A DNA stretch of 64,000 nucleotides, from positions 12,654-76,653 of the forward strand of contig CAZAEH010000004.1 of NCBI GenBank assembly GCA_964484255.1, in the 5' to 3' direction. Position 1 is the stretch's first letter. Each line of letters begins with the position of its first letter. Both the position numbers and the translations under genes were made by a program. The DNA comes from UBA6215 sp964484255 (GTDB lineage Bacteria > Omnitrophota > Gorgyraeia > Pluralincolimonadales > Pluralincolimonadaceae). Shown here in pieces: positions 44,106 through 52,311 of this stretch. The notes below the pieces were generated by a model. The model was not told the DNA's origin, searched no databases, and saw only the letters and a list, made by a program, of their open reading frames with translations.

Positions 44106-45032
44106 TCATTGCCTTATAGCCAATCCTATACATACCGCCATCTGGCCCGAGACTTCTTTAAGCGCCTTGGAATCCACTTTTGGCGAAATAACCAGTTTGG
44201 CCGTAGGGTCCCACACTACCATCTCTAACCCGAAAGCCTGCTTAAGCCTTTCGTTGACTGCCGTATCCTTGGCCCCTCCGCCGCTTATATATATCCCGTC
44301 TATTCCCTTCCCAAACTGGTTCTCGTAATAATCGAAAGACAGCCTTATCTGGGTCTCAAGGGCATCTATACTCTTGATATCAACCGGGATATCACGCGCA
44401 AAGTTAAGCGTTTCATCCTTCAATATACAAACGTTCGTCATGCTGGCGCCTATATTGAGCAAAGCTACCGTCCTGTCCTTCCCGGCACCCGCATTATTGA
44501 AAACAAATGAGTTCGTTACAGCTATAGAATCACAATCAACGGCTTCGGGCGCTATGCCTGCGTCGTTCATATAAGTTATGTATTCGCCCACGAGGTCCTT
44601 CTTTGCGGCTACTATAAGCACTTTTACCTTACCGCCCTCAACCTTGCCGCCGATTATCTGCGCGTCTATAAACACTTCATTTATACCGAAAGGTATGTAT
44701 TTCTCGGCTTCAAATTGCAGCGCGGAATGCAATTCATCGGAACTCATCTTTGGGAAAAGCACCTGCCTGACAACTACGGATTGGCCTGAGACCGATATCA
44801 CCGCTTTCTGTATCTTCGTCTCCTGCTTAGCCATAAAACGCTTAAGGGCAGCAGCAACGCTTTCCCTGGAACGCTCTCCCTCTATCTGTTCAATGGAAAA
44901 ACGGTCGATCTGCATGACACCCGTCTTTTGTTTTGAGATGACAACGGACTTTATTGAGGAGGTCCCGATATCCAGCGCGACCTTATTCCTTGCCGCGCCC
45001 AGGTTCAAGAAGGGGATTTTTATCTCTTTCAT
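44106..45032 (-). CDS. pilM: PilM actin-like ATPase
   Basis: A 308-residue cytoplasmic protein, family-typical: VALDIGTSSIKSVVISKQK, QSVVVRQVLFPKMSSDELHS, ALQFEAEKYIPF, VALLNIGASMTNVCILKDE and IYISGGGAKDTAVNERLKQ. It binds the PilN N-terminus. Unlike the copy at the left edge it is not fused to PilN. Confidence 0.94.
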   Translation of the reverse strand: MKEIKIPFLNLGAARNKVALDIGTSSIKSVVISKQKTGVMQIDRFSIEQIEGERSRESVAAALKRFMAKQETKIQKAVISVSGQSVVVRQVLFPKMSSDELHSALQFEAEKYIPFGINEVFIDAQIIGGKVEGGKVKVLIVAAKKDLVGEYITYMNDAGIAPEAVDCDSIAVTNSFVFNNAGAGKDRTVALLNIGASMTNVCILKDETLNFARDIPVDIKSIDALETQIRLSFDYYENQFGKGIDGIYISGGGAKDTAVNERLKQAFGLEMVVWDPTAKLVISPKVDSKALKEVSGQMAVCIGLAIRQ

Positions 45033-45035
45033 GTC

Positions 45036-45494
45036 CTATTCGATCGGCGTATCGGTGCTACCGGCCCTATTCCCGGCCTTAGCCCTTATTATACCCGTCT
45101 CATCGGTAAAAAAATACCTGTTGCCTGTCTTGCCAGGAGAAACAGGATCTGCGTTCAGATCAAAGTTCTCGGAGTCTGAAAATGAATAATCGAACTGATA
45201 GCCTTGCTTTTTCCCTTGGACAGCCAAGACTGAATCAAGATACGGAGGATCGGATTTCGGCGCCGCAAGCTCATCAAGAGACGCCGGATAAGTATGGGGG
45301 TTGCTGTTCGTATAATAGCTTTGGCAGGCGGTTTGTATCGTCTTGCATGATACAATAGCGGAAGCCTCATTGGCATTTATCCTGGAAGTCAAGAAAATAG
45401 GTATACCAATGGCCGCCAAAGTTGAAATGATGGCGATGACGATCATTATTTCAACCAAAGTAAAACCGTAGTTTGTATATTTTTCTCTCGCCAT
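45036..45494 (-). CDS. Type IV pilin-like protein (first gene of the pilM-Q operon)
   Basis: A 152-residue prepilin: leader MAREKYTNYG, then FTLVEIMIVIAIISTLAAIG with glutamate at 5. The body carries CKTIQTACQSYYTNS and a closing TGNRYFFTDETGIIRA, the layout of the two pilins at 48.3-49.3 kb but more divergent. It has no Shine-Dalgarno sequence; the ATG is 8 nt after a -10 box. Confidence 0.88.
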   Translation of the reverse strand: MAREKYTNYGFTLVEIMIVIAIISTLAAIGIPIFLTSRINANEASAIVSCKTIQTACQSYYTNSNPHTYPASLDELAAPKSDPPYLDSVLAVQGKKQGYQFDYSFSDSENFDLNADPVSPGKTGNRYFFTDETGIIRAKAGNRAGSTDTPIE

Positions 45495-45502
45495 TGGATT
45501 TT

Positions 45503-45531
45503 AGTTTATATTTTTTACGCAAAAAAGTCAA
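45503..45531 (-). promoter_or_regulatory. Promoter for the pilin-pilM-Q operon, leaderless layout
   Basis: On the minus strand, TTGACT (45531-45526), 17 bp, TAAACT (45508-45503), then 8 nt to the ATG at 45494. The sequence around the -10 (TATAAACTAA) is the same as before the pilin at 48762. Confidence 0.65.
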
Positions 45532-45557
45532 GAAAAATTCCGAATTTTCACTAATCG

Positions 45558-45586
45558 TTGATATTGAAGCCGCGTTGTAGTATACT
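45558..45586 (+). promoter_or_regulatory. Sigma-70-like promoter for the minor-pilin cassette
   Basis: TTGATA (45558-45563), 17 bp, TATACT (45581-45586). AGGGAGG follows at 45592-45598, 8 nt before the ATG at 45607. It diverges from the pilin promoter on the other strand. Confidence 0.75.
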
Positions 45587-45606
45587 TTTACAGGGAGGAT
45601 AATAAG

Positions 45607-46089
45607 ATGTTTACCTCATGCGGGAAAAGAGGTTTCACCCTTCTGGAGTTGATGCTCTCTGCCGCAATACTTATCGTGGCGATAGGAGGGCTTTTATCGG
45701 CCTATATATTGTGCTTTCATCTTACCGAAACCGCAAAAAACACTACCCTTGCCACTAATGCCATCCAGCTTAAGCTGGAAGAAATCCGGGATACGGATTT
45801 TGATGAGATAATAACGGACTACGACCACACTACTTTCACAGTCAATGGTTTCAGCGCCGGGCAGGCTATCGGGTCCATAACCGTTGAAAGCATCACTACG
45901 GACCTGTTGATGGTAACCGTAAGCGTCTGTTGGAGACAGAGCGGAAACAGGATAATGGGCGAAGATAACGGCGGGGGCGGGGGCGTAGCTCTCAGCGGAT
46001 ATCTGGAAGGTACCGAAGATACTAATGCAAACGGTATTGTGGATTCGCCGGCAATGATCTCCACCCTAATGATCAACAGAGGTACATGA
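45607..46089 (+). CDS. PilV/GspI-like minor pilin
   Basis: A 160-residue prepilin: leader MFTSCGKRG, then FTLLELMLSAAILIVAIGGL with glutamate at 5, followed by LCFHLTETAKNTTLATNAIQ and LKLEEIRDTDFDEI, typical of PilV-type proteins. The C-terminal half is Gly-rich (EDNGGGGGVALSG). First gene of the only plus-strand operon in the window. Confidence 0.85.
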   Translation: MFTSCGKRGFTLLELMLSAAILIVAIGGLLSAYILCFHLTETAKNTTLATNAIQLKLEEIRDTDFDEIITDYDHTTFTVNGFSAGQAIGSITVESITTDLLMVTVSVCWRQSGNRIMGEDNGGGGGVALSGYLEGTEDTNANGIVDSPAMISTLMINRGT

Positions 46090-46091
46090 CC

Positions 46092-46655
46092 ATGAAAGCT
46101 GTTGGCACACGAAGACATGGTTTAAGCCTCGTAGAGGTAATGATAACGGTCGCTATAATATCCGTGATAGGAGGTGCTTTGGCCTATTTCCTTATAATAG
46201 GCTCTTCATCTTGGCGGAGCGGCGATGCCGAAATCCAGGCGAACCAGGAAGCCAGGATCGGGATGATGACCATGATAAAGGAGATAAGACAGGCCAAGGA
46301 CGGAAATATAAAAACGACGTCGGGGACCTTGTACGCCGACAATACGGCCTATGACAATATAATGTTCGTGATCAGTTCGGATACGGATGGTGACGGAGAT
46401 ACGATAGATACGACCGGGGCGCTCGAATGGTCGGCACCAATATCGTATTATCTCTCCGGGACACAGCTGGTAAGGCAGTCCGAAAGCAGCACAAAAATTG
46501 TGGCAAACCACGTTACGGCCTTACAGTTCGCGATAGTCGTGGACACGCTTAAAGGTACCCGCGTACTAAACGTTACCATCCAGACCGTAAAGACAAGCGC
46601 CGACAGACGGCAGATGACGTCAACCCTTACCAGCAGCGTAAACATAAGGAACTAA
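46092..46655 (+). CDS. PilW/GspJ-like minor pilin
   Basis: A 187-residue prepilin: leader MKAVGTRRHG, then LSLVEVMITVAIISVIGGAL (leucine at +1 in place of the usual phenylalanine, glutamate at 5), followed by SSSWRSGDAEIQANQEARIG and a PilW-type body (ITALQFAIVVDT-like strand near the end). An ATG at 46086 overlaps the pilV-like stop (ATGA), but AGAGG fits the ATG at 46092 better. Confidence 0.84.
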   Translation: MKAVGTRRHGLSLVEVMITVAIISVIGGALAYFLIIGSSSWRSGDAEIQANQEARIGMMTMIKEIRQAKDGNIKTTSGTLYADNTAYDNIMFVISSDTDGDGDTIDTTGALEWSAPISYYLSGTQLVRQSESSTKIVANHVTALQFAIVVDTLKGTRVLNVTIQTVKTSADRRQMTSTLTSSVNIRN

Positions 46656-46659
46656 AAAG

Positions 46660-47931
46660 ATGAAAAACAGAAAAGGTTTCATGCTGATATTCTCTTACGC
46701 TGTGGTCAGTGTCATAGTAATACTGGTAGCGGCTTATGTGGCGCGCAGCATAAACGAGATAAGGATGGCCCAACGCGAGAAGAATTCCGCAGCAGCGCTT
46801 TATGCGGCGGAAGCAGGCATAGATTACGCTTTCGACTGGCTTAAATCGCAGGGTACTCCCCCCTCGGGAACTTCGTCTTTCAGCGTGACCGGCGGCCCGT
46901 CCCTTACTACCGGGACCTATTCTGTGATGATCGATCCCAACGACTCAAATCCTACGTCATATTCCAAGAGATATAATATAATAGCGACGGGCCAGTGCGA
47001 GGATTCCACCAGGACGGTGAACCTGGAAGTCACGCAGGATAACTTTTCCAGACATGTATGGTTTACGGATTCCGAGACCTATGACGGGGCATCGGTATGG
47101 TTCGTTACCAATGACAGCCTTAACGGGCCCGTCCATACCAACGGCAGGTTCAACATTTCCGGAGATCCGTGGTTCGGGGACGTTACGAGCGAAAGCGGTT
47201 CCTCGATCAACTACATGCACGGAGGCCCGCCCAACGATAATCCCACTTTCGAGGAAGGCATAGACTTCAATGTCGAATCCAGCGAAATGCCTACAAGGGC
47301 AACCAGTCTCAGGAACGCCGCGTCAAGCGGAGGCATGAGACTTTACGGACAGACCACGATAGTGCTTAACTCAAACGGAACGATGAATGTCACGAATTCC
47401 AACGCCGGGTACAACAACACTAATATGGCCCTTCCGGCTAACGGAGCTATATTCGTCGAGAACAGGATAGTCAACAGGAGGCTTGTGGAATACGGCAACG
47501 TGACCGTAAGCGGGACCCTCGATGGACGGCTGTCGATAGGCGCCAACAATAATATCAATATCGGAGGCAATATTACTTACAGTGATGCCTCCGGCGACGA
47601 TATGCTCGGCCTGATAGCCGAACAGGACCTGGTCATACTCCAGAGTTCCTGTCCCACTAACGGGAACCTTACAATACAGGCCAGCATGATGGCAATGTCG
47701 GACGCCTTCTATCTCGAAAACTGGACTTCATCCATGAAGGGGACATTGAATGTCCTGGGAGGTATAATCCAGAAAGAGCGCGGACCGGTCGGCACCTTCA
47801 ACACCTACACAAATTCTAAGGCAAGCGGTTTTACGAAGAACTACGTATACGATGAGAGGCTTAGAACGACTCCTCCTCCTTTCTTCCCCACAACCGAAGA
47901 CTTTATACCCGTATCCTGGAGAGAACAATGA
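46660..47931 (+). CDS. PilX-like minor pilin with large C-terminal domain
   Basis: A 423-residue protein. The N-terminus KGFMLIFSYAVVSVIVILVA is a PilX-type helix with no glutamate at position 5; then AQREKNSAAALYAAEAGIDY, the typical PilX segment. The ~300-residue remainder contains HVWFTDSETYDGASVWFVTN and LNGPVHTNGRFNISGDPWFG, reminiscent of DUF4900-type pilus-associated domains, followed by beta-helix-like strands (ALDGRLSIGANNNINIGGNI-type repeats). It probably sits at the pilus tip with the two minor pilins upstream. The domain call is from memory and moderate. Confidence 0.78.
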   Translation: MKNRKGFMLIFSYAVVSVIVILVAAYVARSINEIRMAQREKNSAAALYAAEAGIDYAFDWLKSQGTPPSGTSSFSVTGGPSLTTGTYSVMIDPNDSNPTSYSKRYNIIATGQCEDSTRTVNLEVTQDNFSRHVWFTDSETYDGASVWFVTNDSLNGPVHTNGRFNISGDPWFGDVTSESGSSINYMHGGPPNDNPTFEEGIDFNVESSEMPTRATSLRNAASSGGMRLYGQTTIVLNSNGTMNVTNSNAGYNNTNMALPANGAIFVENRIVNRRLVEYGNVTVSGTLDGRLSIGANNNINIGGNITYSDASGDDMLGLIAEQDLVILQSSCPTNGNLTIQASMMAMSDAFYLENWTSSMKGTLNVLGGIIQKERGPVGTFNTYTNSKASGFTKNYVYDERLRTTPPPFFPTTEDFIPVSWREQ

Positions 47932-48314
47932 CAAAGAACCGAATAATAATAGCCGGAGCCTTGTTGATACTGGGCATACTCATCGCCATGCCTTTATTGA
48001 AACCGGCGAATGGACCTATCGTCCCCGAAAATAAACAGGCGGTCCAGGAAACTGTGCCGCAGGCAGGCGTCTTTGAATTACCGCCTGACAGTGCAAGGGA
48101 CACCAGAGAACCGGTCATGACTGAGACCGCGACAACCGTAACGGTAAGTGAAATGCCAAGCAAAAAAACCCCCAGAAAGGCAAGACATATTGAGGAAGAT
48201 CCACAGGACAAGGGTTACGATTCAATAGACCCGGGCCTCGTGCCTAACCCGCCTAAATCACCTTCACCCGAGATACTAAGGAACATGCAAAAGAAGGGTA
48301 TAGTCCTTTACTGA
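47928..48314 (+). CDS. Small single-pass membrane protein, unknown
   Basis: A 128-residue protein: N-terminal membrane helix (IIIAGALLILGILIAMPLLK), then a low-complexity Pro/Glu/Lys/Thr-rich periplasmic part with no recognised domain. It overlaps the PilX-like gene by 4 nt, so it belongs to the cassette, and ends 13 nt from the convergent pilin gene. It may be an assembly partner for the minor pilins. Confidence 0.7.
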   Translation: MTKNRIIIAGALLILGILIAMPLLKPANGPIVPENKQAVQETVPQAGVFELPPDSARDTREPVMTETATTVTVSEMPSKKTPRKARHIEEDPQDKGYDSIDPGLVPNPPKSPSPEILRNMQKKGIVLY

Positions 48315-48327
48315 AAAGCGCCCGCGT

Positions 48328-48762
48328 TCATTCTATTGGATTGCCGGATGCGTCATCGACCCTTATCACGCCCGATTCATCGACGAAGAATACCCTTACA
48401 CCCGTTATATTGGGAGTTACAGGCGCAGCCGTGCACGTATACTGGTTAGCGCTAACCAAAGCATAGGTAAACGTATAACCCTGTTTCGTGCCGCTTCCGA
48501 GCGTGGAATCTATATAAGGAGGGTTATCGCTGCTTAATGTCGCCAGGTCCGGCGGATATGTAGAAGGGTTCTGCATGGCACGGTAGCTTTCACATGCCGT
48601 ACTGATGGTCCTCATGGATGCTATGGCCGAAGATTCATTAGCGTTCGAGCGCGCCCTTATAAAACCGGGTATGGCTATAACGGCCATAATGGTAATGATC
48701 GAGACGACTATCATTATCTCTACCAGGGTAAAGCCTTTCCTGGGGCAGATCCTGTATTCCAT
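48328..48762 (-). CDS. Type IV pilin (tandem copy 2)
   Basis: A 144-residue prepilin: leader MEYRICPRKG, then FTLVEIMIVVSIITIMAVIA with glutamate at 5, followed by IRARSNANESSAIASMRTIS. Two cysteines (TACESYR and YTCTAAP) could form the disulfide loop. It is a close paralogue of the next pilin, and 79 nt of the two genes are identical. No Shine-Dalgarno sequence; the ATG lies 8 nt after the -10 box. Confidence 0.9.
   Translation of the reverse strand: MEYRICPRKGFTLVEIMIVVSIITIMAVIAIPGFIRARSNANESSAIASMRTISTACESYRAMQNPSTYPPDLATLSSDNPPYIDSTLGSGTKQGYTFTYALVSANQYTCTAAPVTPNITGVRVFFVDESGVIRVDDASGNPIE
48416..48494. repeat. 79-nt segment identical to 48953-49031 in the neighbouring pilin gene
   Basis: Every base from 48416 to 48494 matches 48953-49031, coding for the same conserved pilin segment (around ALVSANQYTCTAAPVT) in both genes, while flanking codons differ freely. 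Direct repeat, 537 nt apart. Confidence 0.9.
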
Positions 48763-48770
48763 AGGAAATT

Positions 48771-48799
48771 AGTTTATATCCGCGCTGGCAAAATGTCAA
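48771..48799 (-). promoter_or_regulatory. Promoter for tandem pilin copy 2, leaderless layout
   Basis: On the minus strand, TTGACA (48799-48794), 17 bp, TAAACT (48776-48771), then 8 nt to the ATG at 48762. The -35 lies 8 nt beyond the U-run side of the terminator of the upstream pilin. Confidence 0.7.
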
Positions 48800-48807
48800 T
48801 ATGCGAA

Positions 48808-48838
48808 AAAAGGGCGGGAATTCTCTTCCCGCCCTTTT
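48808..48838 (-). terminator. Intrinsic terminator of the major pilin gene
   Basis: A perfect 13-bp stem (AAAAGGGCGGGAA / TTCCCGCCCTTTT) with a 5-nt loop. Read on the minus strand it ends in six T residues, directly after the pilin stop at 48865. Confidence 0.9.
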
Positions 48839-48864
48839 ACGTTAAACCTTTTTACGCCCGAGTA

Positions 48865-49296
48865 TTATTCGATCGGGTTGCCTGCGGCGTTGTTAAGTCT
48901 TAAAACACCCGATTCATCGACGAAGAACGTCCTCGAACCGGTGACGTTCGCCGTTACAGGCGCAGCCGTGCACGTATACTGGTTAGCGCTAACCAAAGCA
49001 TAGGTAAACGTATAACCCTGTTTCGTGCCGCCCGCCAAAGTCGCATCGATGTACGGGGGAGTAGCCGATCCCAAAGCCGCCAGGTTGGCCGGATATGTTA
49101 CCGGGCTCTGTGCAGCTCTGAAGCTTTCGCAAGCCGTGCTGATGGTACGAAGCGAGGCTATGGCAGCCGCTTCGTTAGCGTTAAGCCTTGCGCGTAGTAA
49201 GTTGGGTATCGCTATCGCCGCTAATAGAGCTATAATTGCGACTACGATCATGATTTCAACGAGCGTAAAACCCTTTCTCCTTACTAATCTACTCAT
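48865..49296 (-). CDS. Type IV major pilin (tandem copy 1)
   Basis: A 143-residue prepilin: leader MSRLVRRKG, then FTLVEIMIVVAIIALLAAIA with glutamate at 5, followed by LLRARLNANEAAAIASLRTI and the cysteine pair in TACESFR and YTCTAAP. The strong promoter, leader hairpin, excellent AGGAGGGG 6 nt upstream and dedicated terminator suggest this is the abundant pilin. Its neighbour at 48328 lacks those signals. PilA is a reasonable guess for the name but is not certain. Confidence 0.93.
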   Translation of the reverse strand: MSRLVRRKGFTLVEIMIVVAIIALLAAIAIPNLLRARLNANEAAAIASLRTISTACESFRAAQSPVTYPANLAALGSATPPYIDATLAGGTKQGYTFTYALVSANQYTCTAAPVTANVTGSRTFFVDESGVLRLNNAAGNPIE

Positions 49297-49348
49297 CTCC
49301 GTTCCCCTCCTTTCGTCCTTATCAGGACTATTGTTATCCGTTATTTAC

Positions 49349-49376
49349 AGTATAACATAAAAGACATTTGTGTCAA
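49349..49376 (-). promoter_or_regulatory. Sigma-70-like promoter of the major pilin
   Basis: On the minus strand, TTGACA (49376-49371), 16 bp, TATACT (49354-49349). The ~45-nt leader contains a 5-bp hairpin (49315-49328, GTCCT-GATA-AGGAC on the minus strand). Confidence 0.8.
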
Positions 49377-49381
49377 GAACT

Positions 49382-50593
49382 CTATTTAGCGACCACCTGA
49401 ATCAGTTTAACTATGGGCAGGAACATGGACACCACTATCCCTCCAACGACTATCCCGAGAAAAGCGATTATGAGCGGTTCTATAAGACTCGTCAGGCCGG
49501 AGACCGCGGCGTCAACTTCACTCTCGTAGAAGTCCGCGATCTTACTGAGCATCTCCTCGAGCTTACCAGTCTGCTCTCCTACCGATATCATCCTTGTCAC
49601 CATAGGCGGGAATACCTTGCTTGCCGCCAAAGGCTGGGCTATGGATTCACCCTCTTTAATGCTCAGTTTCGTCTTTATTACGGCCATCTCGATGACCTTG
49701 TTGCCGGACGTCTTGCCGACTATCTCCAGCGCGGTCAATATGGATACGCCGCTCTTCTGGAGCGTGGAAAGCGTCCTTGCGAACCTTGCGACCGCCACCT
49801 TCCGCAACAATGGTCCGATCACGGGGATCTTGAGCAGCATCCTGTCCCAGGCCAGCGCACCCTTCTCTGTCTTTATCAACTTAGAAAGAATGAATATGAA
49901 TGCGCAGAGCACGATGATCACAATTATTATCCATTTCCTTAACATGTCGGATATGGCTATAAGTATAAGTGTCGGCACGGGGAGGGAAACACCTATCGTA
50001 GAGAATATGTTCTTGAACGTAGGCACCACAAAGATTATCAGGAACATCGTGATCGCTATGGCCATGAATATTACTACCGCCGGGTATATCAGGCTGGATT
50101 TCACCTTCCTGACAAGCGCAATGGTCTTTTCCATGTATATAGCGACCCTGTCGAGTATCTCATCGAGGTCGCCGCTTGACTCCCCGGCGCGGACCATGTT
50201 TATGAAGAACGGCGAAAAGACGTTCGGCTGCTTGCTTAAAGATTCCGAAAGGCTCAGACCCCCTTCCACGTTGTCCCGGACTTTCTTGACTATATTCTTG
50301 AATCCCGCCCTCTCCATCTGGTCCTGTAGCGCGTCGAGCGCGCCGACAAGGGGGATGCCCGCGTCAACCATGGTGGCAAGCTGCCTCGAGAATATAACAA
50401 GGTCCTCAGGCGATGCCTTGTCGCCCCCGATCGACATCGAGGTCTTCGCCTTCTCCCTGACCTCCTCGATCGATATGATGGTAAGCTCTTTCTGCCTAAG
50501 GACATCGACAAGGGATGCGCTGTTAGCCGAATCCATGACTCCGCTAACGGCTTTGCCGTCCTTGTCCCTGGCAGTATACCTGAAATTGGGCAA
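49382..50593 (-). CDS. pilC: Type IV pilus inner-membrane platform protein PilC
   Basis: A 403-residue protein with both T2SSF domains (IFSRQLATMVDAGIPLVGAL and RFARTLSTLQKSGVSILTAL) and membrane helices ending LIIAFLGIVVGGIVVSMFLP. It anchors the PilB/PilT motors. Paralogous to gspF at 10.7-12.0 kb. Start is TTG with GGAGG 6 nt upstream; the next gene, a PilB-type ATPase, is 1 nt away. Confidence 0.94.
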   Translation of the reverse strand: MPNFRYTARDKDGKAVSGVMDSANSASLVDVLRQKELTIISIEEVREKAKTSMSIGGDKASPEDLVIFSRQLATMVDAGIPLVGALDALQDQMERAGFKNIVKKVRDNVEGGLSLSESLSKQPNVFSPFFINMVRAGESSGDLDEILDRVAIYMEKTIALVRKVKSSLIYPAVVIFMAIAITMFLIIFVVPTFKNIFSTIGVSLPVPTLILIAISDMLRKWIIIVIIVLCAFIFILSKLIKTEKGALAWDRMLLKIPVIGPLLRKVAVARFARTLSTLQKSGVSILTALEIVGKTSGNKVIEMAVIKTKLSIKEGESIAQPLAASKVFPPMVTRMISVGEQTGKLEEMLSKIADFYESEVDAAVSGLTSLIEPLIIAFLGIVVGGIVVSMFLPIVKLIQVVAK

Positions 50594-50594
50594 T

Positions 50595-52307
50595 TTATTC
50601 CTCCGAGGTAACCCTCAAGACTTCTTCAACGGTAGTATTCCCCAGGGCAAGGTTCTCAAGCGCCGCAGCCCTAAGCGTAAGCATACCTTTCTCCTTTACA
50701 GCATAATCTTTTATCTTATCGCTATGCACCCTGTCAAGTATCATCTCTTTTATCTTATCATCTATTATAAGGTTTTCCAGGATGGCAAACCTGCCGAAAT
50801 ACCCGGTCTTGTTGCATTTTGCGCAGCCTTTCCCCTGGTAGAACACGGCTTTGCCTTTTTCAGTATAGCCTATCCGGTCCAAAACCTCTTTTTTTATCTC
50901 CACGGCTTCTTTGCAATTCGGGCAGACGCGGCGCATGAGCCTTTGCGCGCAGATAAAGACCACGCTGGAAGCGACAAGGAACGGTTCGACGCCCATGTCT
51001 ATAAGCCTTGTTATAGCGCTTGAGGCATCGTTGGTATGGAGCGTGGACAATAACAGCTGTCCGGTCAGTGAAGCTTTTATGGCAATATCCGCCGTCTCAA
51101 AGTCGCGGATCTCGCCTACCATCACTATGTCCGGCGCCTGGCGCAGGAATGCGCGGAGACCGTTCGCAAATGTCAGCCCTATCTCGGGTTTGACCTGCAC
51201 CTGCGTTATACCCATCAGCTCATACTCTATCGGGTCTTCTATCGTTACTATGTTCTTCTCGGGCGTATTCAGGATATTGAGTATGGAATAAAGCGTGGTA
51301 GACTTTCCGCTTCCCGTAGGTCCCGTGACAAGGAACATGCCGTAAGGTTTGGATATGGCCTCCTTGAGCTCCTCAAGAGTCTTGGGCAAAAAACCCAATT
51401 TCTCTGGCGAGACCTTAATACTCTGTTTATCGAGGACTCGGCATACGACCTTCTCCCCGTGGACCAGCGGAAGCGTCGAGACGCGGAAATCTATTTCTCT
51501 TTCATCCATCCTGACCTTAAACCTGCCGTCCTGCGGGAGGCGCCATTCCGTTATATCCATGTCAGACATGATCTTGAGCCTGGTCAATACCGCCGCCTGG
51601 TTCGACTTAGGCAGATGCGAGAACTCGGTAAGAGCGCCGTCTATCCTGTAGCGTATACGCATATCCTTCTCGAGGGGTTCTACATGTATATCGGAAGCCC
51701 TCCTCTTAAGCGCCTCACTGACAATGACATCGACCATCTTGAGTATAGGCGCTTTCTGGCTTTCAATGGCAAGCTCGGATACATCGAACCTCTCCTCGTC
51801 CTCGTTCACGGACATGACCTCGACGTCCTCTGAACCGACATCCTGGATGATCTTATTTATTGAAAGGGTCTCTTCCCCGTAATAGGCGGATATTGCATCC
51901 CTTACGTCCTTATCCGTGGCAAGGACAGGGTCTATCTCGTATTTAGTCAGTATCTTGAGGTCATCCAGCGCGAATATGTCCAGCGGATCCGACATGGCAA
52001 CGGTCATCCTGCTGCCTATCTTGGATACTGGTATCACATGATAAAGCCTGGTAATCTTTTCCGGGACAAGGGATATTATCTCCTTGTCTATCTTATACTT
52101 GGACAGGTTTATTGGGGTTATACCGAGTTCCTGGCTGAATATGGAAAGCAGCTCGTTCTCGTTGGCCAGGCCTTTTTCCACGAGTATCTTAGTAAGACTG
52201 CCCCCTTTTTCGTGCTGGGTCTTTATGGCCTCGTCGAGCTTCTCCTTGGTGACGACACCCTTATTTACCAGGACCTCTGCTATCTTATCCCTAAGGCTTT
52301 TTGCCAT
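50595..52307 (-). CDS. PilB-type pilus extension ATPase (copy adjacent to pilC)
   Basis: A 570-residue ATPase. An MshEN domain (KIAEVLVNKGVVTKEKLDEA) is followed by N2 (RASDIHVEPLEKDMRIRYRI), Walker A GPTGSGKSTT, Walker B IVMVGEIRD, and the CxxC pairs CPNC and CAKC. All motifs are intact. The start at 52307 (MAKSLR) has AGGA 9 nt upstream; the longer frame to 52370 overlaps the next gene and is unlikely. Confidence 0.9.
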   Translation of the reverse strand: MAKSLRDKIAEVLVNKGVVTKEKLDEAIKTQHEKGGSLTKILVEKGLANENELLSIFSQELGITPINLSKYKIDKEIISLVPEKITRLYHVIPVSKIGSRMTVAMSDPLDIFALDDLKILTKYEIDPVLATDKDVRDAISAYYGEETLSINKIIQDVGSEDVEVMSVNEDEERFDVSELAIESQKAPILKMVDVIVSEALKRRASDIHVEPLEKDMRIRYRIDGALTEFSHLPKSNQAAVLTRLKIMSDMDITEWRLPQDGRFKVRMDEREIDFRVSTLPLVHGEKVVCRVLDKQSIKVSPEKLGFLPKTLEELKEAISKPYGMFLVTGPTGSGKSTTLYSILNILNTPEKNIVTIEDPIEYELMGITQVQVKPEIGLTFANGLRAFLRQAPDIVMVGEIRDFETADIAIKASLTGQLLLSTLHTNDASSAITRLIDMGVEPFLVASSVVFICAQRLMRRVCPNCKEAVEIKKEVLDRIGYTEKGKAVFYQGKGCAKCNKTGYFGRFAILENLIIDDKIKEMILDRVHSDKIKDYAVKEKGMLTLRAAALENLALGNTTVEEVLRVTSEE

Positions 52308-52311
52308 GGCC

